DNA from: Gammaproteobacteria bacterium
GTDB taxonomy: Bacteria > Pseudomonadota > Gammaproteobacteria > UBA4575
Assembly: GCA_011523795.1 (NCBI GenBank)
Contig: WTFY01000010.1
Span: forward strand, 283,792 to 347,791
Direction: 5' to 3'
Length of the DNA stretch: 64,000 nt
Shown here: piece after piece, positions 9,438 through 20,077 of the stretch
Layout: each line of letters starts with the position of its first letter
How positions within the stretch are numbered: the stretch's first letter is position 1
Notes under the pieces: model-generated
Seen by the model: the letters and a program-made list of their open reading frames with translations, nothing else
Databases searched by the model: none
Told to the model about the DNA's origin: nothing
Translations under genes and position numbers: made by a program

Positions 9438-10199
9438 TCACCAACCATGTGGCTTGGATATTGCGGTACCAGGAAGCCTGTCAAGGAATTGTGCTGCCCT
9501 AAGCATTGCAGAATGGATATGGCGAACGTGACTTGCCACATTCTGTAGCCGAGGTGCGATTTGCCATCGTCCTGGACACACGACAAAAACAGGCTTGCCC
9601 TGTTCGTTGGACACCATACGTATCGGGGTCACCAAGTCGGTATCATTTGAGATGACGACCGCCGCATCAAAAGAGGCTTTCCAGGCGTCATTTAACAGAT
9701 AGGCAGCAAGGTTTACATCAGACCCTTTCTCTTCCATCGTGTGAAATTCAGCGATGAGGGCATCAGCAATTGGGGCCGCGGCCCTTTTCCGGTTCGTATG
9801 CTCGTCCGGATAAGTGCCAACCGGAAGCATCTGCCGTCGCCCGCCTAGAACCGGATGCTGGCCTGCAGGTAGAGTGACTGGGTCCGGAGTGGAAATCTCC
9901 CTTCCAGCAACGGGCAGGTTTTCAAGAGGGCGCCAGACAGTCTTTGCAAGGAATCGGCCGTAGTGAATGCGGACCTCAGGCAGTGTGGAAAGTGCATTCA
10001 GATAGACTCTCTGACGGGCCGGTGCCGTGGGGTCAGATTTACCTGATACCAATGCCGTGAAGTACCTCAGTCGATCAACTATGTGGCCTTGAGGAAGAAG
10101 AATAGTGGCTAGGCGGACAGGGTCTAGCCATTTGTACGGAGTGCCTTTCAGAGCCCCATAGTACAGATTGAAACCATCAACATAGACCCAAGTTTTCAT
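9438..10199 (-). CDS. NYN-domain (PIN-like) ribonuclease
   Basis: A 253-residue predicted metal-dependent RNase. Motifs in order: WVYVDGFNLYY (Asp8), then EKGSDVNLAAYL (Asp161), then AVVISNDTDLVTPI (Asp186 and Asp188), the acidic set of NYN/PIN nucleases. A stretch at about residues 100-145 containing HTNRKRAA resembles an insertion seen in some bacterial NYN proteins. I chose the ATG at 10199 because the domain begins at residue 4 from it; the longer frame upstream adds low-complexity residues. NYN proteins act in RNA decay and in some toxin or defence modules; the substrate here is unknown. It sits in the island near HEPN-motif genes. Confidence 0.85.
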   Translation of the reverse strand: MKTWVYVDGFNLYYGALKGTPYKWLDPVRLATILLPQGHIVDRLRYFTALVSGKSDPTAPARQRVYLNALSTLPEVRIHYGRFLAKTVWRPLENLPVAGREISTPDPVTLPAGQHPVLGGRRQMLPVGTYPDEHTNRKRAAAPIADALIAEFHTMEEKGSDVNLAAYLLNDAWKASFDAAVVISNDTDLVTPIRMVSNEQGKPVFVVCPGRWQIAPRLQNVASHVRHIHSAMLRAAQFLDRLPGTAISKPHGW

Positions 10200-10391
10200 C
10201 GGCCCCAAAACGAAGCAAGGGCAACTCCTAGGAGCTGCCCCTGAGCTGACAGCATGCTGCCAGCGGGTAATTGATAACATTTTAGGACAGCCGGTTGGTA
10301 CGTGCAAGCCATCTATATAAGTCTTATGTTTTTGTTCAATTTATAGACGAAATATGTGAGGCCCCAGTTCCTAAACAAACTGAGTCCCAAG

Positions 10392-10421
10392 CCCGTAACC
10401 TGAAGGTCGGGGGTTCAAATC
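10392..10421 (+). repeat. Initiator-tRNA-like 3' fragment, right copy
   Basis: Thirty bases resembling the anticodon-loop to T-loop part of initiator tRNA-Met (GTAACC, TGAAGGTCG, GGTTCAAATC). Same orientation as the fragment at 8057-8095 and similar to it, so the two are direct repeats spaced about 2.3 kb. The acceptor-stem end is lost. Confidence 0.5.
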
Positions 10422-10456
10422 ACGCGATCATGCGATCACAATTTGCGATGGTCTGA

Positions 10457-11785
10457 TCAAGCGCGGCATTGGAACTTGGTCTTACCCACGTACACATTCT
10501 GGTCGTCGACGTGAATAACACGACCACTCCAATAGAAATCAGAACCTGAATCCCTCCTGATCTCAATCTGGTCGCCGGGCCGTAAGTCGTGTTGGGAATC
10601 CCATAGCTTTAACCAGAACTCGTCTTCGACAGATCCAGCCCAAATGGACTCGTGAATCGACAAGAAACGACGGGCCTCAGTACCTCTGAGAGGTCGACTG
10701 CTTACCAAGTGATAGGACGAGGAGTTACGCTCGGTGACAATGAGGAGTTCGATGAGAAACAGATGGGCTAAATACATCCGAGCATCCAACTCCGTGTGAC
10801 ACCATGCTGGATTCGTGTCATGCGGGTTTTCGGTGGCCAGCCAGAACCCGGTCGGTAGGAGTCGTATAAATCCCAGCAAGTCTCCCGCCGGTGTGGTCAC
10901 AAATCGATTACTGGCTCCCACGTCCCGGCGGACGCGAGTCTCTATGTCCATGCGCTGGACTGGTTCTGTCTTGATCAGTGCAAAAGCCATGGTCCTCAGA
11001 GCAAGGTCTTCGGAACCTGTCAAGTTATAGCAAACGCTCCTTGCGGCAAAGTCCGCGTGTTCGTCGCCGATGGCGTTGCGATGGGCCGTGAGCGCTCTGA
11101 TTGCATCCATATAGCTGTCTTGTCCTTCCAGCCATTCCAGATATGTTCCTTTGGAGGACTCGCTGCGTGATGCCAGGGATTCGAGGCGGTGCGTGTCGAG
11201 AAAAGCCCGCTTTGCAAAATATTCAATCCGATCAGCGATGGTTCCATGGCACGGTTGTATGGCCTCATCGAGGGCACAGAGGATTTCGTAGTGGAATTCA
11301 ATGTACACGGACTCCATGGCCGGATCGTCAATTGAAGACTCCAGTTCTAGGTAGCGCATGCGCTCGAATTGCTTATTGTTGCCGGTCTTCTCAAGATAAT
11401 CTTGGAGCGATGTCAGATGACGAAAGTCTGGATCCCGCGTGTCCGTGCCGTAAAATCCGGTCGCTGCGGCAAAAGCATTGTCCAACGATTCAGCGATGCC
11501 GGAGTAGCACGCCCTCAACTCGTCGAGAAGAGTACGTAAATCGTGCGTGTGCGAATAGGGTATCCCTCTGCTCTTGATAAGGTATTTCAGGCCATCTTCT
11601 ATGGCTGTATGGGCCGTTGACAATCTGTTCAGCCGTTGGGGAGTGATAGTCTCGCGCAACTGACGGTGCCTTCCCTCCTCATCGGGAGGCAGGGGAGCGC
11701 TGGTCATATGGGGGATGATGGAGCCCGAATATCGAGTGGCATCCCGGATACGCCACAAAATCGATTCTTTTGATACTTCCGACAT
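10457..11785 (-). CDS. HEPN-like protein with RX6H motif, otherwise unknown
   Basis: A 442-residue soluble protein. Residues 50-90 (HTAIEDGLKYLI followed by YSHTHDLRTLLDEL) resemble the 'A..aiE..lK.ll...G..y..tHdL..L' helices of HEPN proteins. Residues 235-243 (HRNAIGDEH) give an RX6H motif with Asn directly after Arg236, the classic HEPN active-site form. The C-terminal 45 residues (RPGDQIEIRRDSG, then GRVIHVDDQNVYV) look like a small beta barrel that might bind nucleic acid. It is transcribed leftward like the NYN gene, with 257 bases between them that contain a tRNA-like fragment. No known toxin or defence family is recognised. Confidence 0.55.
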   Translation of the reverse strand: MSEVSKESILWRIRDATRYSGSIIPHMTSAPLPPDEEGRHRQLRETITPQRLNRLSTAHTAIEDGLKYLIKSRGIPYSHTHDLRTLLDELRACYSGIAESLDNAFAAATGFYGTDTRDPDFRHLTSLQDYLEKTGNNKQFERMRYLELESSIDDPAMESVYIEFHYEILCALDEAIQPCHGTIADRIEYFAKRAFLDTHRLESLASRSESSKGTYLEWLEGQDSYMDAIRALTAHRNAIGDEHADFAARSVCYNLTGSEDLALRTMAFALIKTEPVQRMDIETRVRRDVGASNRFVTTPAGDLLGFIRLLPTGFWLATENPHDTNPAWCHTELDARMYLAHLFLIELLIVTERNSSSYHLVSSRPLRGTEARRFLSIHESIWAGSVEDEFWLKLWDSQHDLRPGDQIEIRRDSGSDFYWSGRVIHVDDQNVYVGKTKFQCRA

Positions 11786-12101
11786 AGTTGGTTCAATCTT
11801 CTTGTTTTACATGCCCGGCGCCGGCCATGCTACCGTCGACGCGCATCTGGGCTGTGTTTGCCTCTGCCATTCGAATCAACCCTGGCATCTGTGCAATCAC
11901 GCCCCGCTGCCAGCATTGCATAGCTTATTCCGACTCTAGGTAGTGGAGTCAAAAGGGAATCGCGTGCCCTACGGTCTAGACGACATCAACAAGAATACCT
12001 GAATGGAAAGACAGCTCGCAGCAGTATACATTTACTTGGCCAAGCTACTCCAAGATATAAGTAAGGCAACGGAGTAACTCTAATCAAAAAAATTTGGGAT
12101 A
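11786..12101. other. Divergent intergenic region inside the island
   Basis: About 316 bases between the start of the RX6H protein gene and the start of the DUF4145 gene, transcribed away from each other, so it must hold both promoters. The right end (from about 12045) is AT-rich. I see no gene longer than a dozen codons and no hairpin of note. Confidence 0.5.
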
Positions 12102-12899
12102 ATGCAATCAACAATGAAACATGTCTCACCCTCAGTTCAGAAAACTGCTTTCAATTGTCCGCACTGTGGGGCACTTGCAAAACAGTTCTGGTGCTCCCTA
12201 CATGCTAACTGGCTACCCAATAAGGATCCATTGCCAAAAATCCTCAGACCAGAACAGCGTGATATGCTCATCCTTGAAAATGCTAAGGATGCTGAAGAGC
12301 GTAAAAGATTCTCGCAATTGGCTGACATGATAGTGGAAGGCCTCCCAGTATTAAACACAGAGGTCGGGAGGTATGCTCACCTATACCTGCACAACACATT
12401 TGTTTCAGAGTGCTTCAACTGCAAGGGTATTTCGATCTGGATTTATGACAAGCTGGTTTATCCCCAACGTGGGGAAGCCCCGCCTGCAAATCCGGACCTG
12501 CCAGATGCCATACGCCGAGACTACGATGAAGCTAGCAGCATTCTTGACTTGTCACCTAGAGGTTCAGCTGCCCTGATCCGGTTGGCCATTCAAAAGCTTT
12601 GTAAAGAACTTGGTAAACCAGGGAAGAATCTTAACGATGATATAGGTGCCTTGGTTTCTGATGGGCTTAATCCACGTATCCAGAAAGCCCTTGATACAGT
12701 GCGAGTGATCGGAAATAACGCTCTCCATCCAGGCCAGATTGACCTTGAAGATGACAGGGCAACTGCTGAGACTTTATTCCGCCTTCTGAACCTGATTGCT
12801 GAAAAAATGATTTCCGAGCCGAAACATGTTGATGAAGCCTACGCAAAGTTGCCTGATGGTGCACGCAAAGCAATTGAAGAACGTGATGCCGATAATTAA
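12102..12899 (+). CDS. DUF4145 (HEPN-like) protein with N-terminal zinc ribbon
   Basis: A 265-residue protein. Two Cys pairs near the N-terminus (FNCPHCG and SECFNCKG) form a likely zinc ribbon. Residues 145-240 match the DUF4145 pattern: DYDEASSIL, SPRGSAALIRLAIQKLC, then RVIGNNALHPGQ and a final helix. DUF4145 is a helical HEPN-related family common in restriction and anti-phage loci, where it may act as a partner or nuclease. Two ATGs (12102, 12114) are possible; I see no strong Shine-Dalgarno for either. It is the only island gene on the plus strand. Confidence 0.78.
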   Translation: MQSTMKHVSPSVQKTAFNCPHCGALAKQFWCSLHANWLPNKDPLPKILRPEQRDMLILENAKDAEERKRFSQLADMIVEGLPVLNTEVGRYAHLYLHNTFVSECFNCKGISIWIYDKLVYPQRGEAPPANPDLPDAIRRDYDEASSILDLSPRGSAALIRLAIQKLCKELGKPGKNLNDDIGALVSDGLNPRIQKALDTVRVIGNNALHPGQIDLEDDRATAETLFRLLNLIAEKMISEPKHVDEAYAKLPDGARKAIEERDADN

Positions 12900-12920
12900 C
12901 TGCTTTCAGCATACCAAGCA

Positions 12921-13250
12921 TCACCTTCCAAGATAGGCCGCAGTCACCTGCTCCCGTTCATGCCCCAGTTCCTGGCTGATGGTCATTCGTGCTTCATGGT
13001 CCAGTTCTCTTTGTTCCGGATTCAGGGTTGTATGATTGGGTCCTCCCTGTGCAGGACAGTGCCAGTCGGTCAGCTCCTCATAGCGTTCCTGGGCATAGGC
13101 GTGGCGTAGCCCGTGCATGCTCGAGAGTCCGGCCCGGTCGATATACACGTCGCGCACCATCTCGTCCTCAGTGCGCTTGGCCCAGTCCAGAGCATCGCGC
13201 TTGGTACGGAAGGTCTTGATGGTGGTCGGCCAGACGCGCTTGCGGATCAT
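12921..13250 (-). pseudogene. Internally deleted tyrosine-recombinase integrase
   Basis: A 109-residue frame that joins the two ends of a phage-type integrase. Residues 1-40 are an arm-binding N-terminus (TTIKTFRTKRDALDWAKRTED). Residues 44-109 are a catalytic C-terminus with HGLRH (His46, Arg49), the LGHER box (His97) and the Tyr nucleophile in AAYLGR (Tyr106). The central part, including the first catalytic Arg, is missing by an in-frame deletion near residue 41, so it cannot be active alone. Its start lies 129 bases from the tRNA 3' end, the usual place for an island integrase. Full-length relatives would be three or more times longer. Confidence 0.85.
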
Positions 13251-13378
13251 CGCCTTCTAGGTGTTCGAGGGAGTCTTTGTGATGGTGGTCAAAGGCTAAT
13301 TCCAGTAGAGGTGTGCCGGAATTTACCGAATGACACAGGGATTGGAAAGGTAAATCTTTAAGTACTTGATAAAATTGA

Positions 13379-13452
13379 TGGGCCCGGTAGGACTCGAACC
13401 TACGACCAAAGGATTATGAGTCCTCTGCTCTAACCAACTGAGCTACAGGCCC
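13379..13452 (-). tRNA. tRNA with CAT anticodon, probably tRNA-Ile2 (lysidine type)
   Basis: A 74-nt cloverleaf: 7-bp acceptor stem GGGCCTG/CGGGCCC, a D-arm with AGCTCAGTTGGTTAGAGC, anticodon loop with CAT, variable loop TTGGT and a T-arm with GTTCGAGTC. CCA is not encoded. The AGAGCAG start and the CTCATAATC/TTGGTCG context look more like tRNA-Ile2 (C34 converted to lysidine by TilS) than elongator tRNA-Met, but identity needs comparison with the other CAT tRNAs of the genome. It lies 25 bases behind rpoD on the same strand and is the island's integration target. Confidence 0.92.
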
Positions 13453-13477
13453 GGGGGAAGTACTGATACAGGAAACT

Positions 13478-15307
<1,830 letters not shown>

Positions 15308-15398
15308 TCGAAACTTGTCGCCTCCGGTTCAAGATTTGGCTAACCGAACCTGTAATTTTATCATAACATGCATGACCGGGATAGTATGACCCGAGACT

Positions 15399-17111
15399 TC
15401 AGGGAGGTTTGCGATGCAGCAGGTCCCGGAATTCCTGCTTCTCTGCCTCGTCCAGGCCTGCCCCTTTTTCCTTTTCGATCAGTTCCTGGATTCTTGCGCT
15501 CCGGGTCTTTTTGCAGATCCAGTTCAGGGCATCCCCGAAGGCCTGGCCAGGTTCCTGCAGCCTCGGCGATTTCCAGGTCAGCAGTTTCTGCAGCTGGTGC
15601 GCCTCGGGTTGTCCGTGGAAGCGCTCGATCAGCGCGGCATGCCCCAGTCCCGGCTCCTGTTTCCAGATCGTGATCACGCTTGCAAGCAGCGCAACACCCG
15701 GAATCGCGGATTTCTGCAACAGTTCCAGGGATGTGACCTCCTGTGCCAGGGCGGGTTCGTGCAGCAGGGCCGAGATTGCAAGCCTGACCGGTGTGGCCCG
15801 GGTCAGGGCATCGGTCAGCCCGAACTTTTTCGCAGGGGGGGTGCCGCCACGGTCCGGCTCGCGCAGCAGGGGTGTGCCGACCCTTTTTTCCAACTCCTCG
15901 AACACCAGCCGCTTGAACACCCCGTCCGGGAACCTTTCCAGCAACGGCCTGGCCTGCTGCGCGAGCCGGGCCTTGCCCGCAGGCGATTCGGTATCCGTAT
16001 CCTCGCCCAGCTTTTCAAACAGGAAGGTGGACAGCGGAACGCTTTCCTTCATCTTTTCGTCCAGGGCGGTTTTCCCCTGCGAGCGGATCAGGCTGTCCGG
16101 GTCTTCCCCCTGCGGCAGGAACAGGAACCTCGCTTCCAGCCCGTCCCGGAACACCGGGATGGTCTGCTCCGCTGCACGCCAGGCGGCCCTGCGGCCCGCC
16201 GCGTCGCCGTCGAAGCAGAAGACGATTTCCTCGGTATAGCGGTACAGCTGCTGGATGTGCGGGGTCGTGGTCGCCGTGCCCAGCGTAGCCACGGTGTTCT
16301 CCATGCCGTGCTGTGCCAGGGCCAGCACGTCCATGTACCCTTCCACCACGAGCACCCGCTTCTGCGCCTCCCTCGCCTTGCGCGCCTCGTGCATGCCGTA
16401 CAGGACTTCTCCCTTGCGAAACACCGGGGTTTCCGGCGAGTTCAGGTACTTGGGCACTGCATCGTCCAGGACCCGTCCGCCAAACCCGATCACGCGGCCG
16501 CGGCGGTCCCGGATTGGAAACATGACCCGGTTTCTGAACAGGTCATACATCCCCCGTTCGTTCCTCTTGAACAGCCCGGACTTCATGAGCAGTCCCTCGG
16601 GGGCGGCCTGCCGGAGCCGGTTCAGCAGGCCGTCGAAGCGGTCCTGGGCGTAGCCAAGGCCGAAGCGGGTGATGATCTCGTCACTCAGTCCGCGTTTCTT
16701 CAGGTAGCCGCCCGCCGCAGGGTTCCGGGCCAGCATGTCCATGAAGTGTGCATGGGCCTGCTCGAGCAGGCCGAACAGTTCCCGGTACGCCTGCTGTTCG
16801 GGTGTGGTCCTGTCCCGGGGAACCTCGAGGCCGGCACGCTGGGCAAGGGTTTCCACGGCTTCGAGAAAGTCGAGCCTTTCGTACTCCATCAGGAAGCCGA
16901 GTGCCGTGCCGTGCGCCTCGCAGCCGAAGCAGTAGTAAAACTGCTTGTCCTGGCTGACCGTGAAGGAAGGGGTTTTTTCATTGTGGAAGGGACAGCAGGC
17001 CATGAACTCCTTGCCCTTTTTTTTCAGCGGCACGTAGCTGTTGATGAGCTCTACGATATCCGTACGCGTGATCAGCTCGTCAAGGAAGGACTGGGGGATT
17101 CTTGTCGACAC
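15399..17111 (-). CDS. dnaG: DNA primase
   Basis: A 570-residue primase that makes RNA primers at the replication fork. It has an N-terminal zinc-binding domain (CCPFHNEKTPSF followed by YYCFGCEAHG) and a TOPRIM core with VVEGYMDVLAL and CFDGDAAGRRA. The C-terminal region that contacts DnaB is more divergent. The start is GTG (17109-17111), giving STRIPQSFLDELITR, which matches the usual primase N-terminus. It sits directly upstream of rpoD. The usual upstream partner rpsU is about 20.6 kb away in this window (37748-37963, same strand). Confidence 0.97.
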   Translation of the reverse strand: MSTRIPQSFLDELITRTDIVELINSYVPLKKKGKEFMACCPFHNEKTPSFTVSQDKQFYYCFGCEAHGTALGFLMEYERLDFLEAVETLAQRAGLEVPRDRTTPEQQAYRELFGLLEQAHAHFMDMLARNPAAGGYLKKRGLSDEIITRFGLGYAQDRFDGLLNRLRQAAPEGLLMKSGLFKRNERGMYDLFRNRVMFPIRDRRGRVIGFGGRVLDDAVPKYLNSPETPVFRKGEVLYGMHEARKAREAQKRVLVVEGYMDVLALAQHGMENTVATLGTATTTPHIQQLYRYTEEIVFCFDGDAAGRRAAWRAAEQTIPVFRDGLEARFLFLPQGEDPDSLIRSQGKTALDEKMKESVPLSTFLFEKLGEDTDTESPAGKARLAQQARPLLERFPDGVFKRLVFEELEKRVGTPLLREPDRGGTPPAKKFGLTDALTRATPVRLAISALLHEPALAQEVTSLELLQKSAIPGVALLASVITIWKQEPGLGHAALIERFHGQPEAHQLQKLLTWKSPRLQEPGQAFGDALNWICKKTRSARIQELIEKEKGAGLDEAEKQEFRDLLHRKPP

Positions 17112-17258
17112 CTTGGGTCCGTTGCACAGGCAGCACTGGGTTCAATGGTTAGGGTTATTCATCACGGTCCGTCTGCTCCCGGATGCCCGGCAGCACCCGG
17201 CCGATTAATGATGCGCTTTCGGTCTGGACCGGGTCAAGCCTGCGCATGCAGTGCGTGT

Positions 17259-18449
17259 TCAGATGATCTTGGCATCGAAAATGCGTTCGTGCTCGGCAAT
17301 CGCGTACCGGTCGGTCATGCCCGAGATGTAGTCGGCAATGATCCGAGCCCGTGCACTCTCCCCGGACCGTTCCTGGGCGGAGACGGCCTGTTGATGGTAT
17401 TCGTCCGGCATCAGCCGGGAGTCCTCGAAGAATGCCTTGTACAGGTCCGAAACCACCCTGTTGGCCTGCCGGTTCATCCGGTGTACGCGGTAGTGCCGGT
17501 ACAGGTGTTGCTGCAGGAAGGACTTGAGTTCGCTGTTTTGCTGCCGCATGGGCTGGCTGAAACGGATCAGTACCCCGTCATGGCGGCGCACGTCCTCGAT
17601 GTCCGCCACCTGATGGCGGTCGATGGCTGCCTGGCTGGCGGCCACCAGGTCGTCGATCAGGTCGCGCCGGATGCGCCGAATGGATTCGTACAGCTTCCTG
17701 CGCATGGTCAGTTCCGGATGTCCGCGTTCCACGGCACGGTAGTGCTGGCCGAACAGCGTCACGTCCCTCAGCTGGGAAATGGAGATCAGGCCGGCACGCA
17801 GGCCATCATCGACATCGTGGGTGTTGTAGGCAATCTCGTCGGCGACGTTGACCAACTGCGCCTCCAGGCTGGGCTGTGTACGGTCGATAAACCGCTGGCC
17901 GATCTCGCCCAGGGCCCGGGCATTCTTTCTGGAACAGTGCTTGAGGATGCCCTCGCGTGTTTCGAAGGTCAGGTTCAGCCCCGGGAATTGCAGGTATTTC
18001 AGTTCCAGCCGGTCCACGACCCGCAGGGACTGCAGGTTGTGCTCGAACCCGCCGTGCGTGCGCATGCATGCGTTCAGGGCATCCTGGCCGGCATGGCCGA
18101 AAGGGGTATGGCCCAGGTCATGGGCCAGTGCGACGGCCTCGCTCAGGTTTTCATTGAGCTGCAGGGCGCAGGCGATGCGGCGCGCCACCTGGGCCACCTC
18201 GATGGAATGCGTCAGGCGCGTACGGAACAGGTCTCCCTCGTGATTGACGAACAGCTGGGTCTTGTACTCGAGCCTGCGAAATGCCGTGCTGTGGATAATC
18301 CTTTCCCGGTCACGCTGGTATTCCTGCTGGCGGGACACCCAGTCCTCTGCGTGCAGGCGGCCTTTCGAGGCTGCATCGCACGCGGCATAGGGAGCCAGGC
18401 CTTGCCGGGGTTCAGACGGTTCGGGGCGCGACCGGCGTGCACGGCTCAT
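17259..18449 (-). CDS. dgt: Deoxyguanosinetriphosphate triphosphohydrolase-like HD protein
   Basis: A 396-residue HD-domain phosphohydrolase predicted to cleave dNTPs to deoxynucleosides and triphosphate. HD motifs are intact: [13 protein letters not shown] (first His), [15 protein letters not shown] (His-Asp pair plus the following His) and [16 protein letters not shown] (distal Asp). Length and N-terminus ([20 protein letters not shown]) fit the shorter Dgt-like subfamily rather than E. coli Dgt. Its ATG overlaps the aroB stop by four bases, so it is translationally coupled in an aroK-aroB-dgt unit. The exact substrate preference is not readable from sequence. Confidence 0.92.
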   Translation of the reverse strand: MSRARRSRPEPSEPRQGLAPYAACDAASKGRLHAEDWVSRQQEYQRDRERIIHSTAFRRLEYKTQLFVNHEGDLFRTRLTHSIEVAQVARRIACALQLNENLSEAVALAHDLGHTPFGHAGQDALNACMRTHGGFEHNLQSLRVVDRLELKYLQFPGLNLTFETREGILKHCSRKNARALGEIGQRFIDRTQPSLEAQLVNVADEIAYNTHDVDDGLRAGLISISQLRDVTLFGQHYRAVERGHPELTMRRKLYESIRRIRRDLIDDLVAASQAAIDRHQVADIEDVRRHDGVLIRFSQPMRQQNSELKSFLQQHLYRHYRVHRMNRQANRVVSDLYKAFFEDSRLMPDEYHQQAVSAQERSGESARARIIADYISGMTDRYAIAEHERIFDAKII

Positions 18450-19537
18450 GCCCCGCAGAATTCCTGCAGCACGTCTTTGAGTTTCGACGCGGGAAAGTCC
18501 GCCGTGAGCACGGCCTGGCCGATGCCGCGCAGCAGCACCAGGTGCAGCCTGCCGGCCCGGGTTTTCTTGTCGACGGCCATGCGCTCTAGGAACTGTTCGG
18601 GCCGCATGCCTTCGGGCGCCCGGGCAGGCAGCCGGGCCTTGCCGAGCAGGCGCTCGATGCGCAGCCTGTCCGCCTCGTCCAGCCAGCCAAGCCGGACCGA
18701 AAGCCGGGCGGCCATCAGCATGCCGCAGGCCACGGCCTCTCCGTGCAGCCAGTCTGCGTACCCGGTACAGGTCTCGATGGCATGGCCGAAGGTATGGCCA
18801 TAATTGAGCAGGGCGCGGGTTCCGCTTTTTTCCAGTTCGTCCTCGGCCACGACCACCGCCTTGTTTTTGCAGGAACGGTGCACGGCCTGGCCCAGGGCCT
18901 GCGGGTCCCGTGAGAGCAGGCGGTCGATATTCTGTTCCAGCCAGTCAAAGAACCCGGCATCGCGTATGAGCCCGTACTTGATGATTTCCGCGATGCCGGC
19001 ACTCAGCTCCCTGTCGTCCAGGGTGTTGAGGGTATCCAGGTCGGCAATGACGCACTGCGGCTGGTAGAACGCTCCGATCATGTTTTTGCCCAGCGGGTGG
19101 TTCACTCCGGTCTTGCCTCCGACGGAGGAATCCACCTGGGCCAGCAGCGTGGTGGGGACCTGGATGAACGGGACTCCACGCATGTAGGTTGCCGCGGCAA
19201 AGCCCGTGATGTCACCGATCACGCCTCCGCCCAGTGCAAGCAGCGTCGTGTCCCGGTCGCAGCGGTTTTCAAGCAGGGCGCTGTACACGCGGTGCATGGT
19301 TTCCAGTGACTTGCAGGACTCCCCGTCCGGCAGCACCAGGTGCTTGCAGCGGTACGCCCCGAGGTGCTGCTTCACTGCGTCCAGGTACAGCGGGGCCACC
19401 TTATCGTTGCTGAGGATGAATACGGAGCTGCCGTGGAGGTGATCCTCCAGGCACCGGGATTGTGCAAGCAGGCCTGCGCCGATGTAGATCGGGTAGCTTC
19501 GCTCGCCCAGCTCCACTTCAAACGTGATCATGCGCAA
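18446..19537 (-). CDS. aroB: 3-dehydroquinate synthase
   Basis: A 363-residue cytoplasmic enzyme of the shikimate pathway, converting DAHP to 3-dehydroquinate with NAD+ and a divalent metal. Diagnostic segments are [38 protein letters not shown] and the metal-ligand region [12 protein letters not shown]. The frame has ATGs at 19537 and 19531; either gives a normal N-terminus ([14 protein letters not shown]). It lies 18 bases after aroK and overlaps dgt by 4 bases, so it is part of one operon on the minus strand. Confidence 0.97.
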   Translation of the reverse strand: MRMITFEVELGERSYPIYIGAGLLAQSRCLEDHLHGSSVFILSNDKVAPLYLDAVKQHLGAYRCKHLVLPDGESCKSLETMHRVYSALLENRCDRDTTLLALGGGVIGDITGFAAATYMRGVPFIQVPTTLLAQVDSSVGGKTGVNHPLGKNMIGAFYQPQCVIADLDTLNTLDDRELSAGIAEIIKYGLIRDAGFFDWLEQNIDRLLSRDPQALGQAVHRSCKNKAVVVAEDELEKSGTRALLNYGHTFGHAIETCTGYADWLHGEAVACGMLMAARLSVRLGWLDEADRLRIERLLGKARLPARAPEGMRPEQFLERMAVDKKTRAGRLHLVLLRGIGQAVLTADFPASKLKDVLQEFCGA

Positions 19538-19555
19538 AAACTCTCCGGTGGGCGC

Positions 19556-20077
19556 CTAGCCGGGACTGCGGTCCAGTTGCCTTACGATCTCGTCGGCAAT
19601 CCAGCTCGTGCCGCGCTGACCGGTTGTGATGGTATGATCCGCAGCCTGCATGTAGAGCGGCTCTCTTTGCAGCAGCAGATCGGCCAGGGTGCGTTTGCGG
19701 TCGGTCGTTTTCAACAGGGGGCGGTTGGAGTCGTTCCGGACCCGTTCGAACAGGGCGTCCACGGTGGCCTGCAGGTAAAAGACCGTGCCGGATGCCGACA
19801 GGGCATCCCGGTTGCGCCGGGAGAGCACCGCGCCTCCACCGGTGGCAAGAACGATGGTTTCGAGCCGGCACAGCTCGGCGATGGCATTCTCCTCGCGTTT
19901 GCGAAAACCTTCCTCACCCTCGTATTCAAAGATCGTGGCGATATCGACACCTGTCTTTTCTTCAATCACCCGGTCGCTGTCGTAGAACGTCCTGTCGAGG
20001 CGCCTGGCGAGCTTGCGGCCGACCGTCGATTTGCCGGCGCCCATCGCGCCGACCAGGATGATGTTACCGGATTTCAT
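19556..20077 (-). CDS. aroK: Shikimate kinase I
   Basis: A 173-residue kinase phosphorylating shikimate at the 3-position with ATP. It has a Walker A motif (GAMGAGKSTVGRK), shikimate-binding residues in DSDRVIEEKTG, GFRKREE and ATGGGAVL, and a lid region with RNDSNRPLL. I set the start at the ATG at 20077 (KSGNIILVGAMG), which gives standard length; the open frame extends 30 codons further upstream with no conserved sequence. First gene of the aroK-aroB-dgt unit. In most gammaproteobacteria pilQ lies directly upstream; here a tiny ORF and the PKS locus do. Confidence 0.96.
   Translation of the reverse strand: MKSGNIILVGAMGAGKSTVGRKLARRLDRTFYDSDRVIEEKTGVDIATIFEYEGEEGFRKREENAIAELCRLETIVLATGGGAVLSRRNRDALSASGTVFYLQATVDALFERVRNDSNRPLLKTTDRKRTLADLLLQREPLYMQAADHTITTGQRGTSWIADEIVRQLDRSPG

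Larger units (their letters stand above)
7811..13420. mobile_element. Decayed tRNA-targeted genomic island with RNase-fold cargo
   Basis: About 5.6 kb flanked by direct copies of a tRNA 3' half: 40 bases at 7811-7850 match 13381-13420 at 38 of 40 positions. The right copy belongs to the intact tRNA gene (13379-13452, minus strand); the left stops after the anticodon-loop region. The integrase gene next to the tRNA is internally deleted, so the island is probably immobile. Cargo: two HEPN-motif proteins, a NYN nuclease and a zinc-ribbon DUF4145 protein. Base composition is visibly more A+T-rich than the flanking core genes. Integration of such elements at tRNA 3' ends is established; the cargo's role in defence is inference. 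Confidence 0.85.

Noticed and set aside
15414-18803. 1129-codon open frame on the plus strand across dnaG and dgt
   Set aside because: It is antisense to two clear genes with intact motifs, and its product is low-complexity with no recognisable domain. It reflects high G+C codon bias.
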